From contig BSDZ01000020.1 in assembly GCA_030268105.1 (NCBI GenBank), positions 636,001 to 700,000 of the forward strand: DNA of 64,000 bases, in the 5' to 3' direction. How positions within the stretch are numbered: the first letter of the stretch is position 1; each line of letters starts with the position of its first letter. The stretch is from Volvox africanus (Eukaryota > Chlorophyta > Chlorophyceae > Chlamydomonadales > Volvocaceae). Positions 1 through 18,868 of the stretch are shown piece after piece. Below the pieces are notes generated by a model, which saw only the letters and a program-made list of their open reading frames with translations, was not told the DNA's origin and did not search any database. A program made the position numbers and the translations under genes.

Positions 1-3000
1 CGAGCGCTACTCGCATTATGCCCGCCGCAGCGGCGAGTGGTACTGGCGGAGTGACTGCCACCAGCGCATTGGCTTCCGCAGCGCCAGAAGACCGTTTCCT
101 GTCCGCATCCACATGGTCCGCGGCTGTTGGGACGTCGACATCCATAAGGGCCCCCAGAGCCTCAGCGTTTCTTACCCCATTGACATCCGTCGAGTCGTAC
201 TTGCCTTCGCCATCACTTATCGGTCCAAATCCTGCTGCCGCTGCGTTTGCCCCTGGCAGACCTGCCTTCTCCTTTCCCCGGCTCAGAAGGCCGCCACAGG
301 CAGCGGCTTGGCTCTCCTCGCCCTTCATGTCAACCACCCCTTCGCCGACTGCTGATTCAAGCTGCCGCTGCTGCAATCGGATCTCACACTCGCCGTCGGC
401 AACGGCAGGGGCCTCCAGCAAGTTTGCGAAAGCACTTCTTCCTGATGCAGTTGATGGCGCCATCGACACAGCTGCAGCGGCCCCTGACTTAGTGCCCCCA
501 TCATCACCCTTAGCGTCAGTCCTCGGAGCCATGAAACTGCCAGAGTCCTCAGCCGCACTCGGTCCAGCTCCTGGGTCAGAAGCGGAAGCGGCACCGCCTG
601 ATGCCGGTGCCGCGGGTGCCGCCTCTGGATGTCCAACGACTCTTGGACCAAGCAACGCTCGTCGATCCGCGGGTCTGCCCGAGCCGTGGGCCCCTTGCCG
701 GGCCGTCTCTGTGAGGCGAGGCCGCTTCCACATGCTCCGAATGTGCACTCGGTTTGTCGCGGCGCGCGGCGGGAAGTCCTCCCGGTCAGAAGCTTGGCCG
801 GTACGGACCGCCTCCGCCTCCGCCTCCGCGTTTGAGAGACCGGGTCCCGGCCCGCTTGACTGAGAGCCGACGACTGCCGCATCAGCACCATTACCTTCAC
901 CACTACCATCGCCACCACCAAGGGAGACAGCAGCAAGTGCCTCGCGTTGTAACGGATGCCGCCCTACAGCCGCTGCCACTGAGCCCTCCTCCTGATCCTC
1001 CGCCAGGGTCTCTTGAGCCCGTTGCAGTGACGGCGGCGGCGCATCGGCGTCCTGGCTGCCACCGGACCTACCTTCTACGCCCGTCTCACGCCCGGTCTCC
1101 CCGCCGGCCTCACCGTGGCCTTGCATCCCCACCAACGTAGCAACCAGCTCGCCCGAATCCCCTGCCGCTGGCTGCTCGCGTGCTTCAGCCTGTTCAGCTG
1201 CCTGCTCTGTCGGATGTTGCGGGAGAAAATTGGGCTCCCCTGGAGTGCAATCACCTTGCTGCTGCTGCTGTTTCCGATTGGAACCGTCACCTGACGTCCG
1301 CTGCGATGGAAGCAGAAGTTGTGGTTGCGGTTCAGGTGGCGGCGGCGTTTGCTGCCGCTTCCTATTTGCCACTCCAAGACGAGAGCTGCCCATCATGGAG
1401 GATATCGCCACCGGAGGGGCGGTCAAGCCGCTATTGCGCGGACGCTTCCACAACTGCCGCAGCTGCACTCTGCTAGCAGGTGCGAATGTGCCGACCAGCG
1501 GCGCCGGCGCCGGCACTTGTGCAACCGCCGCCACGACCGTTGGTTCATCCGCTGGCTCAACCACAGCCGCTGCAGCCAGCTGTGTTGTGGATGCGGAAAC
1601 CGCACGAAGCTCCGTAATGTATTCATCAGCGCCGCCACCCTCTGTCGCTGCGTTTGACGATGGTGGCGGCTGCGGCAGCGCTACATAAGCAGGTGCGTGG
1701 AAGGATGGCCGTACGGCCTCCGGCTGGACACCAGGGTCATCCTTCTCTGCTGTAGCCGGCTCACATTCCATATCCTGCGGACCTGCGTCCTGCGACACCC
1801 CAGCCGGCCCCGCAGCCCCACTCACATGGGCATCTCCAGTGCCCCTACAACTCACACCTTTTTCGCCTCTGCTAATATCTGGCGGAGCCGCCGTACTACG
1901 CCCCTTCGCCGCTCCTCCCGCATTCGCTGCAGCATTCCCTGAAGCAGTCGGAGCCCCGGACGACGATGACGAGCGTCGCTTCCTCTTCCCTCGCTCCAAT
2001 TTCGGATCTAGGTTGAGGTGTCGCGCGGTCCTGCTCTTACCGGCCAGGCGTGTCTCCGGCGCGTCAGCACTCCTAGGCTCACAGGACGGCGCCGCAACCC
2101 CAGGCGTGGCATTCTGGGCCTTAGTTCCTGCCAAAGGGCCGGCGGCGCCCGAGGCTGCAAGCAAATCCGTAGCTGGTACTTCAGCCACTGCCGCCGCTGG
2201 ATGGCCACATTGATTCGCGGCTGGCAACGGCGGTGGCAGAGGAGGTGGTCGGCTGCCCGGAGAGAAACCAGGGGACCGTGTTGCGGCAATGCCTTGAGCC
2301 GCCGCCGCTACCGCCGCCGCCGCCAGCACGCCAATCGGCAAGTCCGCTGAGTCCGGTATCTCCCCGATGGGGTCAGCGGAGGCAAGCCCCTCACTCACCA
2401 TGCCCGGAGTGCTTACAAGGGCTGCCGTGACCGCTACCGCCGCCGCTGCACATCTGGGCTGCGCCGCCGCCGGTGTCTCAGCACCAATGACCCCCTGAGC
2501 GCCCAGCAACTCAGGCTGCGTGGCGGCGCCCGCGCCCAACACATTTGCCGCCGCCGCCAGTATGCCTATCGGCACATCCGGCGAAGATTCATCTCCGTTG
2601 ACGCCGTCAGGGAATGCTGCGCGGAGCTTGGTAGCCGGTGTCACCGCCGGCGCCGCTGCTGTAGTCATCTCACGTTTGGGTGTCTTGCCATTACCAGCCA
2701 TTAGGACCTTACGGCCACCTGCAGCAGCGGTTCCTAAGGATAGCCGGTTTCTGCCTCGACTCCGCCCACGCCCTGCGCGTTCCACCCGACCCGCTGCCCC
2801 CTTGATCCGCTTTCCTTCCCCGACACCAAGACGCGCGACAGCAGATCCGGCCGACGGTTGCTGCTGGTCCCCTGTCGGCGACGGCGCGCCAGTGCCCTCC
2901 TCGCCGTCGGTACTGCACTGCGCATTGACATCAGCTGCCCCCGCCGGCTGCGCCTCGACGGGCCCCACCGCTACCTGCTCGCCCGCGACGCTGCCCACCG

Positions 3001-4987
3001 CCCTATTCGAGGCTACTCCACCGCAAATATGTGCCGATGTCATGGTGCCATCAAACGTAGCGGCCCCAGCCGCTATCACACTTGGTTTGTCACGATGCTC
3101 CACGTCGCGCCGTTTGGCCTGCGGATCCCGGGTACTGCATGCCGCTACGGCACGTGCCGCCAGCTCCAGGATTGTGGCAGATGGGTCGGTGTTCAGCGTG
3201 CTAGCGGTTGATGATGGCACTGCATTCACCACTGCGGACTGCTGTTTCGCAAGCTGATCGGCGGCGGCAGCGGCGGCACCGGTATCTTCCAGAGGACCCA
3301 GCACCGCAGGGTGGTTAGCGCCTGGAGCACATGCCCCCCTAGTCTCTTCAAACATATCCTGAATTTGCATCCGTGCCCTTGAGAACGTCCGGCGCCTGAT
3401 CACGTCGTGCCGCAACGCCCCGTCCTTTTTTCCCCCGTCTTTCTCTTTACCGTCGCCGTCTAATCCGCCGTCGCCGTCTAATCCGCAAGCCGAAGGTACG
3501 ACGTCTGCTTTCTCCATGCCCGACGAGTTGAATTTGATACCTCTAGGGACACCACTTGCGGGGACCCCGCCATAACCTTCACCACCGCTATCATCACCAC
3601 CACCACCATCAGGAGTAGTAGCAGCCTCATCGGCGGCGATAACAGCCGCAATGGCAGTAGCGGCCGCAGCCTCACCGTTAGCAACAGGCACCTGAGTAAC
3701 ATCGCAACCAGTGGCAGCAGCAGCAGCCCCAGCGTCCCCAGTGTCGGTCGCTACAGATCCCGCACCGACTTCCGTCGTGGAGCCGTCTTCAATGCGTTTC
3801 GGAGCCGGTACGGCGCACCGCAGGATCGGCGGCTCTTGTGCTGAAGTGGACGGGTGTGTCCCTCTCAGGTTAAGCTGTGAGCGGGAGCGGGAGCGGGTCA
3901 TTCGCCCTTCAGCTGCTGGCTCCCCTTCGCTGTCAATCGCCGCAGAAGTTGCTCTCGCCATCACACCAGCGCCTCCCTTAGTCCGAACACCGGCTGTATT
4001 TGCAACATTCAAAGATGACGAAGCTTTCAAATATTTGACAGGGCAAGGATCGGGAAGCTCGATCCGGATCGCCGCGGATCCAGGAGTCCTGACGGCAGAT
4101 GGTTGATGCGTCATTTCGCAGCCTGTCACTGGCCCATGGATCGGCGTCGGCATCACCGCCACCCCCCCAGCTCTCGCTGCTACCGATTCTGCCCTGGTCT
4201 GTGCGCTCTGGATCGCGTGAAAGAGGTCCATGGGGGAGCTACACCGAAGCAGTGACTGCTGGTGGCATTTGATGCGACTTCCAGGCGGGCGGGCGGGCGA
4301 GAGACCAGGTGCCACTAATGGGCTGGCTGCAGGCCTGGAGCCGGCACGACATGACGTGCCTGGGCCAGACGTCAACACCAGGCTTGTCGGCGCCTCTGGA
4401 GCCTCCGCGTTCGGCAGCTCCACCTGCAGCGTCGCTGCCCCAGTCGCAAGACACGAGTCCAGCTCTTCCACACTGAGATCAGCATCCTCGACCACCGCGC
4501 ATGCCCCCGCCCCTACACTCCTCGCTACGACAGCCCCGCCGCCCGACCGCATGTGATCTGGACTCCCCATACTTCCTCCCTGGAAGTCAATGCAATCATT
4601 CGCCCTGCCTCGCTCTTCTCCTGATACATGACTTTGCTGCTGCTGCTGCGCAACTGCCTCCCCTGCTGCCTCGGGTAAATCCAGGCGGCCTCTGCCCTTA
4701 GTGGCGCTGTTCGGGGTATTCACGAGGGCGCAAGCTAGTAGCACCAGCTGGCTGCGGGCAGCGCCGCTGTTGTCGCTGCTGCCGCCGCGTCGCTGACTGC
4801 CCGCCGCGTCGGCTGAGATGCTGAGCGCCTCAGTATTTTCGGATGCGCGTTGATTTAAGGTTTCCCCATGCTGTTCACCATGCGCAGCCCCAGGCCCATG
4901 CGGAAGCTGCTGCTGGCTTTGCTGCTGTTGCTGGGGCAGCTGTTTACCTAGCAGGTCTCTGAGCCGGAGACTGCTCGCCAGGACTCC
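1..4987 (-). CDS. Giant Ala/Gly/Pro-rich basic protein, partial (runs off left edge)
   Basis: On the minus strand one frame stays open from the TAG at 4988-4990 down to position 1, about 1,660 codons. I checked it codon by codon and found no stop. The first in-frame ATG is at 4568-4570; codons above it (poly-Gln runs near 4920-4960 and 4630-4650) also look coding, so translation may start in an upstream exon joined at an acceptor near 4988. The product is rich in Ala, Gly, Pro, Ser and acidic residues, with basic clusters resembling nuclear localisation signals (GKRKRRSSSSS near 1970-2000, GRGRSRGRNR near 2750-2790). Two motifs are duplicated: RV[QH][LI]R[QS][LM]WKRPR at 1436-1471 and 716-751, and D[LV]PIG[VI]LAAAA near 2312-2349 and 2549-2578. 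I recognise no catalytic domain. Inference: a disordered nuclear or regulatory protein. Opposite-strand ORFs here are shadows. Confidence 0.75.
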
Positions 4988-10993
<6,006 letters not shown>

Positions 10994-12496
10994 GGGTTGC
11001 GGCAAGCCGTGTTGCGAGGCAACGCAACGAGCTTGTTGGTTGATGAACAGTTTTCGATTTTAAGTTGGCATGCCAAGCACAGCATAATACTGGTTGCAGA
11101 GATTTGTAACACAAAAGCGCACTCCTTTCTGAAGCGATTTCGGTCGTCTGCGCAACGCCCACCACAGATCTGTTAATTTCTCATGCGGTCCGGTTTAGGG
11201 CTGTCCTACTTCCTGACGGCTGCCGGGATTAGTAAACTCTTAATACATTTCTTAATTCATGTCCACGTCTGAAGTCCTGAACCTTCCCAGGAAATTAATT
11301 TTTACTTTACATGTCGGTGATTCATCATAGTGTCACAAAGCTCTTGGCACGGATGTACATGAAAATGCGATAACGGAGCAACTATAGGTAGAACACGCAG
11401 GCGCAACATCCTCCCCACCAGCTCCCTACCTTACATATCTACATGCGTCCCATGGAATGGCGTGCGACATCAACAAAATTCCGCACAACCTGGAACCCAG
11501 ACCAAGGACACACACTGCGCGCAGCCTCGGGTGCCTGTGGAAGCAGCGCAGCAAGTCGGACCGCCCAACACATCGCTTACAGCCCAGACTAAGATGCTTT
11601 TGACTTTCCGGGGTCTCCTCTTGGACTACCGAATTCGATGCACGACCGGGACAGCACCTCCCAGGTGGAGAGCATCCGCCCCAAGGACGAGCACGAGACA
11701 AGAGTGCCACTTTGTGATCACCGACAGGGTCCGTTCTCGCAACCGAGACCGGTGTATTCAAGGCACGTCGCGAACCCAGCACGCCTAGGCAACGCGCAAG
11801 ACCCGAGGGCTACGCTGCTTCGGACCAGACTCGGACCCTCGGCAGCCCAGCCGCCAAGGAATGCTGTCTGAGCTGCTGCAAGCCAGATCTCCAAGCAAGG
11901 CTTGAGACCATGACAGGACGTGAAGCCTGGGAACTCCCAGGCTGCTATCCACCTTGCAAGCTTAAGGGTGTGTATTACATACGGAAACCACCTGCAGGGA
12001 CGCACCGCATCTTGGACCTGAAACGGCATTGTTCCCCGCCATGTCCCAGCATGGAGCTCGCGCCGCAAGTTCTGCTGCAGATCATCGGATCATCGGACGA
12101 GCACTATGTCGTTCATGGTCATCATACGCATCCCCACAGCATCAGAAGGACGGCAGGTGCTTACGACTGGCGGCTGTGGATACTCTTCCGGGGGCATCCA
12201 CAATTGAAACTTTCGCTGCAACGAATATGCCCTGAACTGGACAAAGAAAAGAAGACAAAGTTCCGAAGCAAAATTGCGTCAGGCCAAGGTAAGGCCTGTG
12301 CAGGGCGGTAGAAGTCACTGCCATGTTCCGTGTTCCAAATCTCCCGGGGAGCGAAGTCCAGAGATGATGGGACAGATGGGCAAATAAACAATGTATGAGC
12401 AAACGCAGTGGAGCAACAGCTCTCAGGAGTAGCAGATAATCCGTAAACCCAACAGCCTCAGCCAGCTTCCTCTGACACTCCTGTCCTTGCTGGTAC
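10994..12496. other. Spacer; expected RBX1 3' exons not found
   Basis: Region between the convergent dehydrogenase and RBX1-like genes. ORFs of 60-130 codons occur on both strands (e.g. 11462-11788 and 11910-12311, +; 12142-12501, -) without recognisable domains. I searched the minus strand for the second RING half expected after the RBX1-like exon (a CNHAFHFHC-type motif and a C-terminal EWEFQK) and did not find it. Confidence 0.45.
11105..11109 (+). promoter_or_regulatory. Candidate TGTAA polyadenylation signal
   Basis: TGTAA, the usual green-algal poly(A) signal, lies 112 bases after the dehydrogenase stop codon. It is a five-base match, so chance is possible. Confidence 0.4.
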
Positions 12497-12731
12497 CCCA
12501 CGCGATGCTGAGGCCGGGGTGATCCGGGTCTCCCGTTAGATTCGCTTGATACTCGATGCTTGGCTCATACAGGTTGTTGCGGCAGATAGCGCATGTATCG
12601 GTGCAAATAGCCCAGCTCCACATAGCCACTGCATTCCATTTGTTAATCTCAAACCGTTTGCCTGACTTGTTTCCGCGCTTGCTAGGCCCTGCCTGCTGCT
12701 CCTCCTGCCCCTCCTGCTCATCGACCTCCAT
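12497..12731 (-). CDS. RBX1: RBX1-like RING-box protein, first exon only
   Basis: RBX1 is the RING subunit that recruits E2 to cullin-RING ubiquitin ligases. The exon runs from ATG at 12731 (MEVDEQ, acidic N-terminus) to a GT donor after AWG at 12497, matching a conserved phase-1 intron position. It carries the family N-terminus KRFEINKWNAVAMWSW and the first zinc pair CAICRNN. The next zinc pair, normally a Cys-x2-Cys in CIECQA, reads SIEYQA: both Cys are changed (to Ser and Tyr), each explainable by one base change. The second RING half was not found within 1.3 kb. It may be a divergent paralogue, a decayed copy, or a gene with distant exons. An in-frame TTG lies upstream, but the ATG fits the family better. 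Confidence 0.75.
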
Positions 12732-12757
12732 CTCATTACCCGATATTTTAGCGCTGA

Positions 12758-12845
12758 CTGTCAAGCTAGTGGTTGTTGGGGGAGTGATTTATCAGGGCTG
12801 TCTGTCAAGATAGTGGTTGTTGGGGCAGTGATTTATCAGGGCTGT
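12758..12845. repeat. 44-bp tandem duplication upstream of the RBX1-like exon
   Basis: Two head-to-tail copies of a 44-base unit (beginning TGTCAAG, ending CAGGGCTGT) differing at about two positions. It lies 27 bases upstream of the RBX1-like start codon, in its presumed promoter or 5' UTR. Confidence 0.85.
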
Positions 12846-15133
12846 TCGAGTGAGCACTAATATGGGGCATGTATTGAAATGAGGTGAAGTGGCCCTCCGT
12901 CCATCCCCACTTCACATGCGAATACACAGACATCGACCTGAGTTGCATCCTCCCTTACATGACCGGCCAATGATGATGGACACGAGAAGCAGCAGCCTTG
13001 AGTGCAGCAGTGCAATTGGAGAAAAGCAGCAGGCATCGATGCCGCGCGCCAGGCAGAGCCGGGGCCAGTGCGCAAACGGAGCCGGTCGTAGGAATCTTGT
13101 TTGTAACATCGTGCAGCAGCTCATATCCCCTCGTGGGCGTAAGTGATAACCACGGATTGTAACAACGTACCACGCAGTATCAGTTACACCATGTAAACAT
13201 AACCATCGATCCATGCGAAGGTGCAATCACTGCACTCGATCTTCATCAAAGCCACGCAGTGTAGTCGCCATTGAATTGGGGAGGGGCTTCCACCCGTCCG
13301 TACTGCGCATGCGCCCCATCAGCAACCAACATTAAACCCTCCTTTTTGGAACCCCCCTGTACGGCTTTACGCCCATGCTTGGGCCCCCCCCTTACATATG
13401 TATAACATCATATCACATAAATAGATTCATATATGATACAACGTATACATATTGACACATATCGGCACAGCTCCGAAACTCACCCTTGATTCCCTCCACC
13501 AGCAGTACTGTGGGCTCGCGCATGACCTCATGCTGTACGGCAGCCAGCCGGGCCCCCGGCCCCAACCCTGCCCCCAACCCCACCCCCGAGATAAAAAAGG
13601 AACAGCAATTTTCCACGCAGCTGCCTGCCGCTGCCCCTCAACCAAGCAAAACAAAACATAGCGACCACTATTTGTCCTGATCAAGCAAAACATAACACAA
13701 ATTATATTAGTGTTTGTATGCATTCAATACGCCGTGCTGGGGTGAATGCCTCGAGTCCTGCTGTGCGCGTCTCCAATACATACACCAGCAGGCCGCATGG
13801 AGTAAGGCACGGCGACATGCATGCAAAAACTTATCAGACCGACAAGACCCATTAAACAGACAGATGCGTATGCAGGTTTGCGGACAAATAGACAGACGAC
13901 CAAACTATTATATACCCGCCGTATGCACCTGCGTGCCCATCTAGCACCTGGTCATCGCTCGGCGTATCACAGCTACTAATTACCAGGCCCTAAAATACGT
14001 GGCCTTCCTTAATTATCATTGGTTCGATATAAATATATTCGATATATATTATGTATATATAGAGAGATGTATAGATAGATAGACAGACGGATAGATAGCA
14101 GCATCAGCGATGCGAGGAATAATAATACGCATCTGCTCTCTACTATACATACGTCATGACTTGCACAGAGCTCCGGAGGTGCGAGCTTACATACAGGGGA
14201 GGGAGATTATGCAACCCCTCAATTCTCCACCCCCCTTAACACACGCCAGGTTACGGCCAGCGTACTACTATAATTATTCATTCCATGCACAGAGCGCATG
14301 CACACATGCAGTTCATGCCTGTTGTATCTCTGTTATATCCGAATACATGCAGCACCGAGACCCGATTGGAAGATGTCCAGATAGACACGGTCCATCCCGG
14401 ATATTTGCTACCCGTAAACAGACACCCCAGGATATTACACATATCCCCCTTCAGGTGGGCGCTTCCATGCCGCATTAAGTATTTATTTCTGGAATGCGCC
14501 GTACGACATACCATGCATGATGTACGGCGTTGTACCATCCCAGATACGTGGAAAAAACATGCATCAAACACCTCCGTATATTAAATGCTGTACATCCGAT
14601 ATGCACGATGATATGCGTGCATATGTTATTAGGATGCATCACCCCCTGATGGTGCACCAATGCTGCTGCCACATGTCATTGTTTACCAGTATTGCTGGGT
14701 TACCTACAACCAAACGCTGTCACAATCCCGTACATGCCCAGCAGCCGTACATTCCAACAGTGCGATGAATCGCAACCGCCTTTAAACCCTCAATCACCGA
14801 GAGCTGCCGTAAAATTGGAGAAATAGAATTGCCTCCAGATAGACAAACAAACACATAGACACGCACATGGACACAGACAGACAGACATGGACAAACAAAC
14901 AGACGGGCAGGCATCTGTAGGTACACCTATATATGCCGTACGTGGCGCCCCGCGGTAAGCGGTTGAGTAACGTATGCACGCGTGTATCTGACCGTGCGTT
15001 GGTCAGTTGGACAGTTGGTCAGTTGGTCAGAGGAGGATGTCCCCCTAAACCACCTCTATAAATACATATATATACATGTATATATATGTATATATGTATA
15101 TATATTATTATATGTGCACATGTGTATACATCC
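12846..15133. other. Spacer rich in simple repeats
   Basis: No gene recognised. Contains GATA/GACA-type tetranucleotide stretches (about 14060-14100 and 14830-14920) and TATA/TACA tracts (about 15055-15125). Short ORFs are mostly translations of these repeats. The 3' UTR of the minus-strand SRCR gene should lie at its right end. Confidence 0.5.
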
Positions 15134-18100
15134 CTATTGTCGCCGGAGGTCCAGGAGCGCGCACTGAATCGCAAAGAGGCTCTTACAGGGCTGGGTGGAT
15201 ACCTGCACGCATACATAACATCAGAGTACGTCACCATCATTATGAAACAAACGAATTTAGTAAAATAGGCCATTAATTCACGAAAAATCATGAACTGTCA
15301 ATAAGCAGCATAATACGACATTACCTACGTTGAGGTAGGTAGGTAGGTAGGTACAAAGATAGATAGACAGATAGATAGACAGACAGACAGATAGATAGGT
15401 AGATCGATGTGACGTTTATCTATCTTTAACGGGTTCCTTGATTTTTTTTATTTTTCTTTATTTTTTTGATTGATGTTGCCGCTACTCAAAAACCTGTCTT
15501 GCATATATGAGCATGCAATCGACAAACAAAAGACACAAGGAAAACCTGGCAACCGTTTTAAACCGTTAGCACACAAGCTCAGGGTGCATGCAGCAATCGA
15601 TCTACGTATCTAGTGCCATTGTTAGGGACTTGGAGTCAATTTTAATCTGTTGATGAACATCGGACGCACCACAACCCGGGCGGTATAAACTGAAACTCAC
15701 GAGGAACCAAGACACGGGGGGATGGGAGAGGGTGGGAAAGGGGGAGGGCTGTGCGCCGAAGTCGTTTGGGGTTTTGGTAGTGCATAGCATGGACTCGCTC
15801 TCTCGTGGAATGAAGTATGGAGCGATGAGCTGTGTCGACTCCTGATGATTCTGGCTCAAGCAGACCGCCGGTTAATTTACCCATCTATGGTTACCTAACA
15901 ATCAAGCAAGTCAAGTGGCCATAGTTTCACGCAAGCACTGCCCCGGGGCACTGCTCGGTAAATCGATCATCCCACTCGCAGGCTCTCACCGTTAAGCTGC
16001 CGTCCTGTAGCATGCTTGGCGTGTTTCCGGGGTGACTGGTGATCGTAACCCAGGCGGACACTGCCACTGGGTTGAATGTGGACCCGCCGACTGATGCGGC
16101 TGCAGCATCCACCGGATCAGCACATAGATGCGCGCCACAGTCAAATGATATAGATAGATGCAACGAGCCGCAGGTGGGCTTGGCGCAAATGACACAGTAC
16201 GCTAATAAGAGATCATTTCAATATGTGTACAAGTCTCTTCGGCGCCATGATGATTTGCGTATATCTCAATTTATTTTATGTTTTACATTCTACCTATCTC
16301 TTTTAACGATATAGGTTTTGATAGTTTTCTCAGTTCATTTTAAACTGCTATGCACATGTATGGTACACATACATATGCATATATATGGGTGTTACACTGT
16401 GGGCGACTCGCCCTTCAAAGACGAGCACCGGGGGTCCTGACCGGACCGAGCCACAGCGCAGGGGAGGAACACGTGGCTTTGTCTGTCTGTCCTGCCACGT
16501 GCTACCCCTCTCACTAGGGCCAGCGAGCCCTCACAGGCTCTCGCCTTGCCACTCACAGAGCACTCAGGGCCACCAAGAAACCACAGAAAGGCCCAACAGA
16601 AAACGGGGGACACCTAGCTGCTCAAAGGACGGGGAAACCTCTCCTCTTACCCGAAACTGACCTGGCAAGAGCCTGACAGACACACACAGATCCCCTCAGA
16701 GGAGAAACACCAGCAGGAAAGCACACCCTTACACAGCCAAGCCGGAAGAACCCAACAAGAGGCGGAGGGGGGGATGACAAGCCAAACTGGCGCCCCCCTA
16801 GAAAGCCTTCCGGCCCCACCCAAAGCTGGCCCCGCAGACACCTGAACTGCACAAAAAGAATGTATATATATATATATATATATATATACATACATACATG
16901 ATATCATCATGCTTTTATTTATTTAAACGAATACCGCTTTCAAATCTGTTAACACCCTGGAATGTACGGTGGTCGTGCGGGGCCTGGGGCCTGGCGCCCC
17001 AGTTCCCCGCACTTCCACCGTCTTCATGTTTGAGGGCTGTAGGTCGATTCTTGTAGAGAAAAGTAAAGGTAGAAGGAAGTAAGGAGGGAGCAGTTATAAT
17101 ATTGTTATGGATGTTAATAATTTCCTCCTACATATTTCTGGTTATCATTAATGTATTTATTGTATAATGTGTATTGTTATACTATGAGAAGTGCATGTTA
17201 TCGTTATGAATCGAAAATATGTATCCAAAGAAATATTATGTACATACATGCGTTGTCCTGAAGGAGAATCAGCGGGGGCATTCAGCATACTGCATTATAT
17301 ATAACAAATGCATGCTTTTAATCATATGCAGACAAGCTGTGATAGTTCTGACATCCAGCCTCATGGTAGCAGAAGGTGCAACAGTTCATAATGCCACGGT
17401 AGATGCCATTTCAACAGCTTCAGCCACGAAAAGAAAAAGCAGAAATTACCACGGCGAAAGTGATTGGTGCTGTGAGGTGGCCAGCCATCACATGCCATTC
17501 ACCTTCCACAAACGACGAAAGGATAGTCAAACTACAAAACGGTAGTTACACCCGTGTCATTTAACTACCTTTGCCGTGGTAAACATCAACAAACATGCTA
17601 AGGTGTGCACCCTAGCATGTTTGTTCATGTGACACCACCTGAATGCGGTGTTTTATTAGTTTGCACATAACTCCAGCAGAGCTGCTACCACCTCCATATG
17701 CATCACCCCAATACTATTTGGTGATGATTTCTTGTTTAACCTGTTAGCAGGCCCTTTGCTGTAAACTTTAACATTCTTGAGCATAATAAATAATTTAGAG
17801 CATGAATGCTGCAGGGCTGGCCAGTGCCCCGCAGGAAATATAGCATCTACGTGAAACAAAAAACCGAAATAACCTATAGCTGAAGAGCTCAGATAATGCT
17901 CTAAACAGCTTTGAACTTGATAAAAATAAATCAGTGCATTTTCCTGGCAAAGACATAAATTCCCAGGGGCCTTACATGACTAGCACTCCTTACAGCAGAG
18001 AAAAATGCACGGCTGAAAGATTTAAAAATGTACGGCGAAAAGTAAAAAATTAAAAGATATAAAAGATATTAGACACGAGTTTAACCATTGCGATTACTAG

Positions 18101-18835
18101 GCTAGCTAAATAAAGCAGTAGCAATTAAACGATTGGCAGATAGATGCGGGCAAGCGAGCGACATTAAGTCAGTGAATTACAACGATAGGACATATAACGA
18201 GGAGTATGATGATGGTGGTGATGAGGCCTGGCACGGTACGTACGACATGCACGGTGCAGCACCGAATCAGCGCGTGCGTGGGTTATCAGCTCGTGCAGAT
18301 TTAGAAGAAATAAAATTGCATAAATGCGATATATGTGCACATGTTACATAAATATTTGTTAACTTCATCTTGATGAACTACTTACACATATATATACCCC
18401 AAATACACACAGATAGAGAGAGACATATATCAGAAAGCTCTACAACGGAAAGGATGTATACATATATCACCCGGTGCTCGTCTTTGGAGGGCGAGTCGCC
18501 CACAGTGTTACACCCAAAATCCATATATATTACAAATATGTATATACATCCATATATGTACATGTATATGTACAACGCCGCATCAATAGGCATACGAAGT
18601 ACGGCACGACAGGGCGGGACGGCTATATTCGTACCTTGCGGTACTTGGAATGCGAGGGGCTCTTGGACAGGGAGCAAGCCACTCACGATACGCGTGGGCA
18701 TGGGCCTCAAACTCGGCCAGCCGTATGCCTGTACGTGGGCACGTACGTCCGAGCAAATCAGCACCAACACTCGAAAAAATGTAGTCTCACGCATCATAGG
18801 CATGTAGACTTTTTTAAAATCAAACAAACAGGTAT

Positions 18836-18868
<33 letters not shown>

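Noticed and set aside
18..863. 281-codon plus-strand ORF starting MPAAAASG
   Set aside because: Antisense shadow of the 5-kb minus-strand frame; GC-rich codons keep the opposite strand open. The same holds for plus-strand ORFs at 2520-3257 and 3711-4106.
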